A stretch of DNA of 64,000 nt from positions 1-64,000 of the forward strand of contig CAJIYH010000004.1 of NCBI GenBank assembly GCA_905181615.1, given 5' to 3'. Below, piece after piece: positions 16,205 to 26,735 of the stretch (position 1 is the stretch's first letter; every line of letters begins with the position of its first letter). The DNA is from an uncultured Flavobacteriaceae bacterium (GTDB lineage: Bacteria; Bacteroidota; Bacteroidia; Flavobacteriales; Flavobacteriaceae). A model generated the notes under the pieces. That model was not told the DNA's origin, ran no database searches, and was given only the letters and a program-made list of their open reading frames with translations. A program made the position numbers and the translations under genes.

Positions 16205-17506
16205 ATGCGTACAAAAAGCACAACCAAGAATAAAATTAATGTAATTACTTTAGGGTGTTCAAAGAACATATACGACTCCGAAGTTCTTATGGGTCAGCTT
16301 AAGGCAAATGATAAAGATGTAGTTCATGAAGAGGAAGGTAATATTGTAGTAATCAATACCTGTGGCTTTATTGATAATGCTAAAGAAGAATCGGTCAACA
16401 CAATTTTAGATAACATTCAGCGCAAAGAGGCTGGTGAAATAGACAAAGTATTCGTTACGGGTTGCTTGAGTGAACGTTATAAGCCAGATCTAGAAAAAGA
16501 AATTCCCAGTGTAGATCAATATTTTGGAACTAGTGAATTACCTCAATTACTAAAAGCTTTAGAGGCAGATTATAAGCACGAATTGTTGGGAGAGCGCATG
16601 ACAACAACTCCCAAAAATTTCGCTTATTTTAAAATTTCTGAAGGTTGTGATCGACCTTGTTCATTCTGTGCAATTCCATTAATGCGAGGTAAACACCGTT
16701 CAACTCCGATCGAAGAATTGGTGAAACAAGCAGAGTCTTTGGCTCGAGATGGAGTTAAAGAACTAATATTAATAGCTCAAGACCTTACTTATTACGGACT
16801 TGATATATATAAAAAACGAAACTTGGCAGAGCTTTTAAGGTCTTTGGCAAAAGTTGAAGGTATTGAATGGATTAGAATGCATTATGCATTTCCAACTGGT
16901 TTTCCTCTAGATGTTTTGGATGTAATGAAATCTGAACCTAAAGTTTGTAATTATTTAGATATTCCATTACAACATATTTCAGATGATATTCTAAAATCGA
17001 TGCGTAGAGGAACTACTAAAGAAAAAACCACTAAATTACTTCAGGAGTTTAGAAAACATGTCCCAGGGATTACAATCAGAACCAGTTTGATTGTGGGCTA
17101 TCCTGGAGAAACTTTGGATCATTTCGAAGAATTAAAAGCTTGGGTGAAAGAAATGCGTTTCGAACGCTTAGGCTGTTTCACATATAGTCATGAAGAAAAT
17201 ACCCACGCGTATCAATTGGTTGATGATGTGCCAGAAGAAGAGAAACAAAGACGCTCATCAGAAATAATGGATATTCAATCTCAGATTTCTTGGGAATTAA
17301 ACCAAGAAAAAATAGGCAATACTTACCGCTGTATTATTGACAGAAAAGAAGGTAACTTTTTTGTAGGTCGTTCAGAAATGGATTCACCCGATGTTGATAA
17401 TGAAGTACTTGTTGATGCTGCCAAATATTATCTTAAGCATGGAGAATACGTAGACCTCACTATTGTTGAGGCAGCAGATTTTGATCTTTATGCAGAACCT
17501 GCTTAA
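16205..17506 (+). CDS. rimO: Ribosomal protein S12 methylthiotransferase RimO
   Basis: RimO is a radical-SAM methylthiotransferase that adds a methylthio group to an Asp of ribosomal protein S12. The N-terminal UPF0004 domain has INVITLGCSKNIYDSEVLMG and VVINTCGFIDNAKEES plus VTGCLSERY, giving the three cysteines of the auxiliary 4Fe-4S cluster. The radical SAM site is GCDRPCSFCAIPLMRG (CxxxCxxC). A C-terminal TRAM domain (about 365-433) completes it. Length 433 and the NCGF/LGCSKN motifs separate RimO from MiaB and MtaB. It ends 6 bp before the convergent M14 peptidase gene with no terminator visible. Confidence 0.97.
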   Translation: MRTKSTTKNKINVITLGCSKNIYDSEVLMGQLKANDKDVVHEEEGNIVVINTCGFIDNAKEESVNTILDNIQRKEAGEIDKVFVTGCLSERYKPDLEKEIPSVDQYFGTSELPQLLKALEADYKHELLGERMTTTPKNFAYFKISEGCDRPCSFCAIPLMRGKHRSTPIEELVKQAESLARDGVKELILIAQDLTYYGLDIYKKRNLAELLRSLAKVEGIEWIRMHYAFPTGFPLDVLDVMKSEPKVCNYLDIPLQHISDDILKSMRRGTTKEKTTKLLQEFRKHVPGITIRTSLIVGYPGETLDHFEELKAWVKEMRFERLGCFTYSHEENTHAYQLVDDVPEEEKQRRSSEIMDIQSQISWELNQEKIGNTYRCIIDRKEGNFFVGRSEMDSPDVDNEVLVDAAKYYLKHGEYVDLTIVEAADFDLYAEPA

Positions 17507-17512
17507 GTACTT

Positions 17513-19972
17513 TTAGTGAAAAACAGCATTCATTACCCAAAGTTTTCCATTCTCCCAAAACCCTCTATATAGTGGGTTATCTATAATGTAGACTACACTT
17601 CCTTTACCAATATTTTCTATTCCAAATATCATCGACTCACTTTGTTCTTTAGTGGCTTCACTTCCACTGAAACCAGCCAAAGGCTGGATGTTTTTTGCTA
17701 ATCTACCAACAGTTCCGTCTTCTAAAAACTCATAGGAGCGTGCACTATTTTTTAAGCTGTAATATTTTTTATCATATCCAAAGCCTAAGGGGTGGGTATT
17801 GTCAATATCAACTTCATAAATACTACCATATATGGCTGAACTTATATTATTTCTTTCAATAGCAGCGTAGGGTATGTTTTGTTTGTCCTTCTCATCTTCA
17901 TCTGCATTACTTTTACTTTCCAAAGTAAAAGAATCACTATCAGCGAATGCATTTACTGCTGAGCCTAAAGCGACAATCCGCCCACCTTTTTTGATCCATT
18001 TAAGTAATTCAGAATCTAGACTAGCAAAATTAGAATAGTATCCAGGGGGGAGTATCAAAACATCAAACTGGTCTAAGTTGCGATCATTTAGTCGATCCAT
18101 TTGAATTTGTGTGATAGGGTAGTTTAATTGTTGTTCAAAGAAATGCCAAATCTCACCATATCCTTGAGCTCGAGCACTTTCACTTTTTATTAAGCCAACT
18201 CTTTTTGGTGCTATAAATTTCATTTGGTTGGATCCAAGATCCAGCCCTCTATCAGAGAATCCAGAAGCAAGTGGTGTTATTTGTTGCTTTGTTTCATTTG
18301 CAACTCTTCTGAGGGTTGCATCAAAATCTTCTAGTTTTTTATTTTCTCCTTTGAGTATAAATACACTTCCTTCTGCCCAGCGTTGACCTCCATTTTGAAT
18401 AGGCTTAAGGTTGTATCGAACTCTAATTTTTTCTTTTAAAAGTGCCGCTAAGAACTTTCCGTCCTCGAAACTTCTCCAAGCCGCTGCATAAGCATAAGCT
18501 TTAGATGATGTATTTGTTTTATTTGTATCCTCTTTGAAAGGAACCGTATTTTTAAAACTTTGCTGACTTGCCATAGCTTTAAGTCCGTATGCATAGGGGA
18601 GTGACCATGAGGTGATGTCGTATGTAACCGAATCAGAAAGCTTAGCGTTAGGCTCAAATAAGGCTTGAATCAAACGACTTCTTTTTCCATTTCCATCCAA
18701 TACCAAGGCCCCTGTGTCAAAAGTATGTGTCGTATTTTTTTGCTTTACATAATCCCATCCTTTAATACTCGTCTTTATTTTTGGGCTTGAATACGGAATG
18801 TGATGGGTGTCTAAAAGTTTACGAAGACCTGCCAGTTTTTCAGGTTCACCCTCCATGACATAAGTTGCGTATTTAGCTTTTTTTTTGGTAAAATATTTTT
18901 TAAATTCTGAGTTGAGAAGCGCACTGTTTTTATGCGCTGTTTCTACTGTAGAAAGACCGGTAGTGTAGTGATGTGCGATTCGATCGCTTAATGTTAAATA
19001 GTCTCCTATTTCGTTTTTTATACTCAAGCCAGCGCGTCCACTCCCTCCTTGTTCATAGGTCATTCCAATAGCTCCATGATACATTGGATAGGTGTCGCCA
19101 TAACCAGGATATAATAAGTCAAACACTTCTTTTGTGAAATATGACCATCCTTCGTTGTCAAAGTATTTTGCATGATTTTTCCCAATGGTATGCTGAAAAT
19201 CTCTTTGAAAATCTGTTATAATTTCATGAAGTGGTTCTGCTGCTGGAGCAAAATAGTATGGACTGTTAACTCCTTGTTCATGAAAATCTACATGAATTTG
19301 TGGATACCATTTGTGGTATACCTTTAGGCGCTGTTGTGTTTCTTTTTGAGATGCCCAAGCCCAGTCTCTATTCAAATCAAAATAATAATGGTTATATCTC
19401 CCGCCAGGCCAGTCTTCATAGTGTTCATTAGCAATAGGTTTGCTGTCATAAGGGGTGCTTTTTACTTGATTATACCAATTTACATAACGATCTCTCCCAT
19501 CAGGATTAATACAGGGATCCATAAGTACAACCACATTTTCAAGCCATTCAGATTTTTCGGTTACTAATGAATATATAGTTTTCATTGCAGCTTCGGTGCT
19601 GACTGCTTCATTTCCATGGATGTTATAACTCAACCAAACAATACTTTTTGGAGCCAAAGAAGTAACAATTCCTTCTTTTAGTCCCGATTGAATTAAATGG
19701 TTTTTTTGAATTTCGTCAAGATTAGACAGATTCTTAGCAGATGAAATCGATGCTATTTGTAAGGGCCTTCCTTCATAAGTGGTTCCGTAAGTAGAGAGTT
19801 TTACTTGCTCAGTTGCTGCGGCAACCGAATTAAAATATGAAACAACTTGATGGTGTCTTGTAAATTGTGTTCCCAGTTCATATCCAAGAAATTCAGTTGG
19901 AGAAGGGATGTTTTGGGCAGATATTATGGAAAAAGAAAAGCTTAATATAATGCCTAATAAAATGTTTTTCAT
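17513..19972 (-). CDS. Secreted M14-family zinc carboxypeptidase
   Basis: A large (819-residue) exported metallopeptidase. Residues 1-19 are a signal peptide (KNILLGIILSFSFSIISAQ). The M14 catalytic domain (about 30-350) has the zinc ligands His119 and Glu122 in NIHGNEAVS, RDRYVNWYNQ, NLNRDWAW-like FDLNRDWAWASQKE, the third ligand in HVDFHEQG, and the catalytic Glu region TYEQGGSGRAG. The remaining about 450 residues include a glutamine-amidotransferase-like Rossmann segment (VLILPPGYYSNF, GGRIVALGSAV), as in other long Bacteroidota M14 peptidases. It probably trims peptides in the periplasm or outside the cell. It is divergent from bshC across a palindromic intergenic region. Confidence 0.93.
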   Translation of the reverse strand: MKNILLGIILSFSFSIISAQNIPSPTEFLGYELGTQFTRHHQVVSYFNSVAAATEQVKLSTYGTTYEGRPLQIASISSAKNLSNLDEIQKNHLIQSGLKEGIVTSLAPKSIVWLSYNIHGNEAVSTEAAMKTIYSLVTEKSEWLENVVVLMDPCINPDGRDRYVNWYNQVKSTPYDSKPIANEHYEDWPGGRYNHYYFDLNRDWAWASQKETQQRLKVYHKWYPQIHVDFHEQGVNSPYYFAPAAEPLHEIITDFQRDFQHTIGKNHAKYFDNEGWSYFTKEVFDLLYPGYGDTYPMYHGAIGMTYEQGGSGRAGLSIKNEIGDYLTLSDRIAHHYTTGLSTVETAHKNSALLNSEFKKYFTKKKAKYATYVMEGEPEKLAGLRKLLDTHHIPYSSPKIKTSIKGWDYVKQKNTTHTFDTGALVLDGNGKRSRLIQALFEPNAKLSDSVTYDITSWSLPYAYGLKAMASQQSFKNTVPFKEDTNKTNTSSKAYAYAAAWRSFEDGKFLAALLKEKIRVRYNLKPIQNGGQRWAEGSVFILKGENKKLEDFDATLRRVANETKQQITPLASGFSDRGLDLGSNQMKFIAPKRVGLIKSESARAQGYGEIWHFFEQQLNYPITQIQMDRLNDRNLDQFDVLILPPGYYSNFASLDSELLKWIKKGGRIVALGSAVNAFADSDSFTLESKSNADEDEKDKQNIPYAAIERNNISSAIYGSIYEVDIDNTHPLGFGYDKKYYSLKNSARSYEFLEDGTVGRLAKNIQPLAGFSGSEATKEQSESMIFGIENIGKGSVVYIIDNPLYRGFWENGKLWVMNAVFH

Positions 19973-19994
19973 GTTTATGACTTTTTGTTAGTGA

Positions 19995-20002
19995 TAAAGA
20001 TA
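19995..20002 (-). promoter_or_regulatory. Possible -7 box of the M14 peptidase gene
   Basis: Minus-strand TATCTTTA matches TAnnTTTG at seven of eight positions and lies 22 nt before the start codon. The palindrome at 20022-20043 would cover the -33 region of this promoter. Confidence 0.4.
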
Positions 20003-20021
20003 AAATTTATCCGATATTTTT

Positions 20022-20043
20022 ATATTCCTTAGATAAGGAATAT
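20022..20043. promoter_or_regulatory. Perfect 22-bp palindrome, candidate operator between the M14 gene and bshC
   Basis: ATATTCCTTA, GA, TAAGGAATAT: ten-base perfect inverted arms with a two-base centre. The right end overlaps the bshC -7 box (TATCTTTA, 20041-20048) by three bases, and the whole element sits in the -33 area of the opposite promoter. That placement suits a dimeric repressor acting on both genes. The regulator is unknown. The two-base centre makes an RNA hairpin role less likely. Confidence 0.6.
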
Positions 20044-20048
20044 CTTTA
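20041..20048 (+). promoter_or_regulatory. Possible -7 box of bshC
   Basis: TATCTTTA matches the -7 consensus at seven of eight positions, 18 nt before the bshC ATG, overlapping the palindrome's right arm. Confidence 0.4.
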
Positions 20049-20066
20049 CCTATACGAATCTAATTT

Positions 20067-21677
20067 ATGCAATCTCATCAAATTTCCTATCGTGAAACTG
20101 GTTTTGTTTCTAAATTGATCTGCAACCTTTTCGAGGAGAATAATCAATTGAAAGCTTTCTATGGAAATAGTCCAAAAATAGATGGCTTTAAAACACAGCT
20201 TTTAGCTAAGCAAAAGTCTTTCACTCAAGACCAACGATCAGTATTGATTTCTGCTCTAATAAACCAATACGGAACTCTCCTTGAAAAAGACAGTTTAGTT
20301 TTGGATCACATTAACAGTCTTTCTCTATCAAATACCTTTACAATAACTACGGGTCACCAACTCAACTTAATGACGGGGCCTCTGTATTTTTTATATAAAA
20401 TAATAAGCGTTCTTAATCTTTGTAAAACTTTAAAGAAATCTCATCCAGACCATAACTTTATTCCAGTTTTTTGGATGGCAACTGAAGATCATGATTTTGA
20501 AGAAATCTCATTTTTTAATTTTAAAAATAAAAATTTTAAATGGTATAGAGAAAAAGCAGGAGCTGTTGGAAGATTTTCACTAGATGGTTTGGAGCATTTA
20601 TTTACCTTGTTTGAAAAAGAATTAGGAAATTCATCTTCAGCTGAAGAAATTAAAAACTTAATAAAAATCAGTTACTCAAATTCAACTTCGCTTACTGAAG
20701 CTACCCGTAAATTAGTTCATGAATTATTTAAAGAAGAAGGACTGGTAATTCTAGATGGTGACGATCGTTCTTTGAAAGAGGTTTTTGTTCCAAAAATGAA
20801 AGAAGAATTACGTTTAAGCAGTTGTCAAATTAATGTAGAAAAAACCATAAGTAAGATTCAATCGGATTATGATTCTTCTTATCTACCACAGGTAAAACCG
20901 AGAGAAATCAATTTGTTTTATTTAACCCAAAATGATCGGTCAAGAATAGTTCGAACACCTCTTGGTTTTGCAGATGCGGATAATAAAATCACTTGGACAA
21001 ATGAAGAGTTAATGGAGGTACTGGATCAAACGCCTGAATGCTTTTCTCCAAACGTACTAATGCGCCCATTATATCAAGAAACTATTCTTCCTAATCTATG
21101 TTACGTTGGAGGTGGAGGAGAGTTGGCTTATTGGCTTGAACTTAAAGCTTATTTTGTTTCTCAAAACATCCCCTTTCCAATATTATTACATCGAAACGCA
21201 GCGGTTCTTATTCCAAGTAAAACAGCTAAAAAATTAGATAGCCTAAACCTTAAGTCAGAAGATCTATTTTTAAAACGTTCTTCTTTAATAAATAAAAAAG
21301 TGCGCCAGATTAGTAATATTGATTTGGATCTTCAATCGCTTAAAGAAACGCTGGAAGTTCAATTTAAAGAATTGGAATCCTTAGTTAAGCAGACCGACGC
21401 TTCTTTTGAGGGAGCTGTAAAAGCTCAGCGTGCAAAGCAATTCAAAGGGATTGATAATTTAGAGCATAGATTACTCAAAGCCCAAAAAACAAAATTAGCA
21501 GATCAGGTAGCGCGTTTAACACTTTTACATGAAACACTATTTCCTAACGAATCGCTTCAGGAACGAACGGTCAATTTTTCTGAATTTCACCTTCAATATG
21601 GCAAAGAACTGATTTCAATTTTATCTAAAAAACTCGATCCTCTTTCTTTAAAATTTGATTGGATTGTTTTAGACTAA
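20067..21677 (+). CDS. bshC: Bacillithiol biosynthesis cysteine-adding enzyme BshC
   Basis: BshC attaches cysteine to glucosaminyl-malate, the last step of making bacillithiol, the low-molecular-weight thiol used by Firmicutes and many Bacteroidota. Family features are the HUP-like core FTITTGHQLNLMTGPLYFLYKIIS, FIPVFWMATEDHDFEEI, NVLMRPLYQETILPNLCYVGGGGELAYW and a C-terminal coiled-coil segment (about 400-490, Lys/Gln/Glu-rich). The 536-residue length is normal. bshA and bshB are not in the window. It is probably a single-gene unit; guaA downstream has its own -7 box. The ATG at 20067 agrees with the promoter position. Confidence 0.95.
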   Translation: MQSHQISYRETGFVSKLICNLFEENNQLKAFYGNSPKIDGFKTQLLAKQKSFTQDQRSVLISALINQYGTLLEKDSLVLDHINSLSLSNTFTITTGHQLNLMTGPLYFLYKIISVLNLCKTLKKSHPDHNFIPVFWMATEDHDFEEISFFNFKNKNFKWYREKAGAVGRFSLDGLEHLFTLFEKELGNSSSAEEIKNLIKISYSNSTSLTEATRKLVHELFKEEGLVILDGDDRSLKEVFVPKMKEELRLSSCQINVEKTISKIQSDYDSSYLPQVKPREINLFYLTQNDRSRIVRTPLGFADADNKITWTNEELMEVLDQTPECFSPNVLMRPLYQETILPNLCYVGGGGELAYWLELKAYFVSQNIPFPILLHRNAAVLIPSKTAKKLDSLNLKSEDLFLKRSSLINKKVRQISNIDLDLQSLKETLEVQFKELESLVKQTDASFEGAVKAQRAKQFKGIDNLEHRLLKAQKTKLADQVARLTLLHETLFPNESLQERTVNFSEFHLQYGKELISILSKKLDPLSLKFDWIVLD

Positions 21678-21727
21678 ATCTTTTAGCTAAAAATTCGATG
21701 TAGCTTTTATTCAACCAAGATTAATTG

Positions 21728-21735
21728 TATTTTTG
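21728..21735 (+). promoter_or_regulatory. -7 box of guaA, 3 nt before the start codon
   Basis: TATTTTTG, an exact TAnnTTTG, ends at 21735 and the ATG is at 21739. A leaderless or nearly leaderless guaA mRNA is predicted. The -33 region has only T-rich sequence without a clear TTTG. Confidence 0.6.
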
Positions 21736-21738
21736 TGT

Positions 21739-23268
21739 ATGGAAGAAAAAGTACTCATTTTAGACTTCGGATCGCAATACACTCAATTAATTGCCCGACG
21801 TGTTCGCGAACTATTTATCTATTGCGAAATTCATCCCTACAATAACATCCCTGCGGATATAAGTCCCTTTAAAGCGGTTATTTTATCAGGTTCTCCTTAT
21901 TCCGTAAGATCAGAAGATGCACCTCATCCAGATTTGTTTGAAATTAGAGGTAAAGTTCCTTTGTTGGCAGTTTGTTATGGAGCTCAATATTTAGCTCATT
22001 TTTTTGGTGGAAAAGTTAGTCCTTCCAACATAAGAGAATATGGAAGAGCCAATTTGTCTTTTGTAGCTTCAGAAGAAGCTTTTTTCAAATCCATAAATAA
22101 AGGAAGTCAAGTTTGGATGAGTCACAGTGATACAATCAAAGGGCTTCCAACAGGAGGTGTGCGTTTAGCGAGTACTTCAGATGTCGAAAATGCAGCCTAT
22201 AGAATTGAAGGTGAGTCTACTTTTGCTATTCAATTTCATCCTGAGGTATATCATTCGACGGATGGAAAACAAATGCTTTCAAATTTCTTAGTTGATATTG
22301 CCAATGTAAAACAAGATTGGACACCAGATTCGTTTGTTTCCATGACTTTAGAATCCCTTCGAAATCAGATTGGAGAAGAAAAAGTTATTCTTGGATTGTC
22401 TGGAGGTGTAGATTCAACTGTAGCAGCCGTATTGTTGCATCAAGCTATTGGAGATCAATTGACTTGTATTTTTGTTGATAATGGGTTGTTGCGCAAAGAT
22501 GAATTTTCAAGTGTTTTAGAACAATACCACGGAATGGGTCTGAATGTAAAAGGAGTAAATGCTTCCAAGCGTTTTTTAGATAAACTAAAGGGAATTTCAG
22601 ATCCTGAAGCAAAGAGAAAAGCGATAGGCAATACATTTATTGATGTTTTTGATGACGAGTCAAAATTAATTGAAGGAGCAACATTTTTAGCTCAAGGAAC
22701 TATATATCCTGACGTTATTGAATCCATTTCTGTAAATGGCCCCTCCGCAACTATAAAATCACATCACAATGTCGGAGGTTTACCTGATTATATGAAATTA
22801 AAGGTAGTCGAGCCATTGCGTATGCTTTTCAAAGACGAAGTAAGGCGAGTTGGAACAAGTTTAGGGATTGATTCTGAATTGATTGGAAGACATCCTTTTC
22901 CAGGTCCGGGCTTAGCTATACGTATTTTGGGGGATATTACAGAAGAAAAAGTAAGTATGTTACAAGAGGTTGATGCTATTTTTATCAACGGACTAAGAGA
23001 CCATGGTCTTTACGATAAAGTTTGGCAAGCCGGTGTAATCTTACTTCCTGTAAACAGTGTTGGGGTAATGGGAGATGAACGTACTTATGAAAAATGTGTA
23101 GCTTTAAGAGCTGTTTCTTCTACCGATGGAATGACTGCCGATTGGGTAGATTTACCCTATGAATTTTTACAAAAAACATCAAACGAAATAATTAATCGGG
23201 TCAAAGGAGTTAACCGTGTGGTTTATGATATTAGCTCGAAACCACCTGCAACTATTGAATGGGAATAA
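21739..23268 (+). CDS. guaA: GMP synthase (glutamine-hydrolysing)
   Basis: GuaA converts XMP to GMP with ATP and glutamine. The class I glutaminase domain (1-195) has the nucleophile in [17 protein letters not shown] and the His/Glu pair in [10 protein letters not shown]. The ATP-pyrophosphatase domain starts with the PP-loop [13 protein letters not shown], and the C-terminal dimerisation domain contains [16 protein letters not shown] and ends PPATIEWE, as in nearly all GuaA. The length of 509 is typical. The track start at 21733 is a TTG inside the -7 box; ATG at 21739 begins [20 protein letters not shown]. Confidence 0.98.
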   Translation: MEEKVLILDFGSQYTQLIARRVRELFIYCEIHPYNNIPADISPFKAVILSGSPYSVRSEDAPHPDLFEIRGKVPLLAVCYGAQYLAHFFGGKVSPSNIREYGRANLSFVASEEAFFKSINKGSQVWMSHSDTIKGLPTGGVRLASTSDVENAAYRIEGESTFAIQFHPEVYHSTDGKQMLSNFLVDIANVKQDWTPDSFVSMTLESLRNQIGEEKVILGLSGGVDSTVAAVLLHQAIGDQLTCIFVDNGLLRKDEFSSVLEQYHGMGLNVKGVNASKRFLDKLKGISDPEAKRKAIGNTFIDVFDDESKLIEGATFLAQGTIYPDVIESISVNGPSATIKSHHNVGGLPDYMKLKVVEPLRMLFKDEVRRVGTSLGIDSELIGRHPFPGPGLAIRILGDITEEKVSMLQEVDAIFINGLRDHGLYDKVWQAGVILLPVNSVGVMGDERTYEKCVALRAVSSTDGMTADWVDLPYEFLQKTSNEIINRVKGVNRVVYDISSKPPATIEWE

Positions 23269-23286
23269 TTTTTTTTATCTTAGTAT

Positions 23287-25017
23287 ATGCGAATTAAACA
23301 ATTCTTAGCAATCTTATTCTTTTTAGTTTCCTTGAATTTAATTAGTCAAGAGAAGCCTGATTCATTTGCGACTCATAAGGTTAAGAAGAAAGAAACTTTA
23401 TACGGTTTAGCGCGAAAATATGACGTGCAAATTGAACAAATACTCCAATACAATCCACTGATAAAAAAAATAGGTTTAAAGAAAAGAATGCTTCTTCAAA
23501 TCCCAGTTTATTTAAAACCAGAACCCATCACTAAATCCAGTCTTCCAGACAGCTTAACTATGTATTTAGTTCAGCCTAAAGAAACAAAATGGAGGTTAGC
23601 CTATAGATTTGGAATTACAATTCAGGACTTAGAAAAGTACAACCCCGAAATTATCTCGGGTCTTAAAATAGGGCAAGAACTTATAGTGCCTATTCGCACA
23701 GAAGAAGAAACACTGAAGCTTGAAGAAGAGTTTAATTATTATACCGTAAAGTCGAAAGAAGGTTATTATCGATTAGAAAAAAAACTAGGGGTAGCACAAG
23801 CTGAATTAATTTTACTTAACCCTATTCTTCAAGTAACCGGTTTACAAGAGGGAATGATATTAAAGATACCCCCTAAACTTACAGGTGATCTTAAAATTGA
23901 AAACAGTCTTTTGGTCGAAAAAATGGATCTAAGAGATTCAATACCTGAAAACTCCAAAATTACCTTAGGACTTTTATTGCCATTTAAAGCAAACCAAATT
24001 GAGTTTGATTCTATAGACAAAACTAAGGAACTTCTAAAAAAAAGAAATCTACATACTCTGGCATTAGATTTTTATTCAGGGGTTTATATGGCAGTTGAAG
24101 AGGCAGGTAAACTAGGAATTGAAGTTGTTCTTAACGTATTTGACACTCAGAATGATAAAGATTATTTAAAAACAGACATAGCAAGAAGAAAATGGTCTAA
24201 TAATGATGTTATCATTGGGCCCATGATTCCTTCAAACTTTGACATTCTTTCTTTACAAGATAGTTTGCAATTAGTTCCTATGATTGCTCCTTTGTCATCT
24301 AATCCTGTAAAAAGTAGAGAAAATGTTTATCAATCTGTTACTTCACCTAAATTGTTGCGCGAAAAAATGTTTCTTTATTTAAATAAAGTTCTTGATTCGA
24401 CTCAAAATGTTGTCCTAATCACGGACACGCTAAACCGGGAGGTAGAAACGAAATTACATGACCGCTTTCCCTTTGCTCAAATACTAAGACCAGAACCAGG
24501 AGGCTATGTGGTTCCAGATTTAATAGACTCTTTACTGGTAGATACTTTAATTAATAAAGTTGTTTTTGAATCTCAGAATTTAGGGCTTATTGCTAGTGTC
24601 ACTTCTCTTCTTAACTCACAAGTCTCTGAAGAGCGTGATGTTCAATTGTTCACTACATTTAGATCAAATGCATATAACAATCAAAACATATCTAAAAAGC
24701 AACTAGGTAATTTGAAGTTTACCTATACAGCTGGAGAATTTTCATATAACAGTCCACGCTCTAAAGTTTTTGATTCCCTTTACGTAACAGCCTTTGGTGA
24801 TTTACCTAAGCGAGAAGCATTGCGGGGATATGATGTAGCACTTGACGTAATATTACGTTGGTCGCATATAAATCAATTAAGTTCTGATAGTTTGGGAGAG
24901 ACTGAATACATTGAAAGTCGATTTGATTATGTGCCTAATTCGGCTGCAGGTTTCGAGAATCGTGCATTTTATTTATTAGAACATAGTGGCTATGAAATTT
25001 CTGAAATTAAGAAATGA
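23287..25017 (+). CDS. Secreted LysM protein with periplasmic-binding-protein-like domain
   Basis: A 576-residue exported protein. Residues 1-21 are a signal peptide (FLAILFFLVSLNLISQ). Three LysM modules follow at about 28-76 (KVKKKETLYGLARKY), 92-138 (YLVQPKETKWRLAYRFGI) and 150-195 (YTVKSKEGYYRLEKKLGV); these bind peptidoglycan. From about 220 to the end the sequence resembles a type I periplasmic binding or receptor fold (ITLGLLLPFKAN, DFYSGVYMAVEEAGKLGI, VIGPMIPSNFDIL). The combination is common in Bacteroidota, and some relatives are annotated as amino acid ABC transporter binding proteins. The role is unknown, perhaps cell-wall-tethered sensing or an LpoA-like function. It lies 18 bp after guaA and may share its transcript. 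Confidence 0.88.
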   Translation: MRIKQFLAILFFLVSLNLISQEKPDSFATHKVKKKETLYGLARKYDVQIEQILQYNPLIKKIGLKKRMLLQIPVYLKPEPITKSSLPDSLTMYLVQPKETKWRLAYRFGITIQDLEKYNPEIISGLKIGQELIVPIRTEEETLKLEEEFNYYTVKSKEGYYRLEKKLGVAQAELILLNPILQVTGLQEGMILKIPPKLTGDLKIENSLLVEKMDLRDSIPENSKITLGLLLPFKANQIEFDSIDKTKELLKKRNLHTLALDFYSGVYMAVEEAGKLGIEVVLNVFDTQNDKDYLKTDIARRKWSNNDVIIGPMIPSNFDILSLQDSLQLVPMIAPLSSNPVKSRENVYQSVTSPKLLREKMFLYLNKVLDSTQNVVLITDTLNREVETKLHDRFPFAQILRPEPGGYVVPDLIDSLLVDTLINKVVFESQNLGLIASVTSLLNSQVSEERDVQLFTTFRSNAYNNQNISKKQLGNLKFTYTAGEFSYNSPRSKVFDSLYVTAFGDLPKREALRGYDVALDVILRWSHINQLSSDSLGETEYIESRFDYVPNSAAGFENRAFYLLEHSGYEISEIKK

Positions 25018-25090
25018 AGACAAGAACTCCATTTATTTCAATAGTTTTTGTAATTTTAAGCCCGGTAAATAACTAACATACACTACCTAA

Positions 25091-26710
<1,620 letters not shown>

Positions 26711-26735
26711 CCTCTAGTAAAAGGTTCCAAACATT

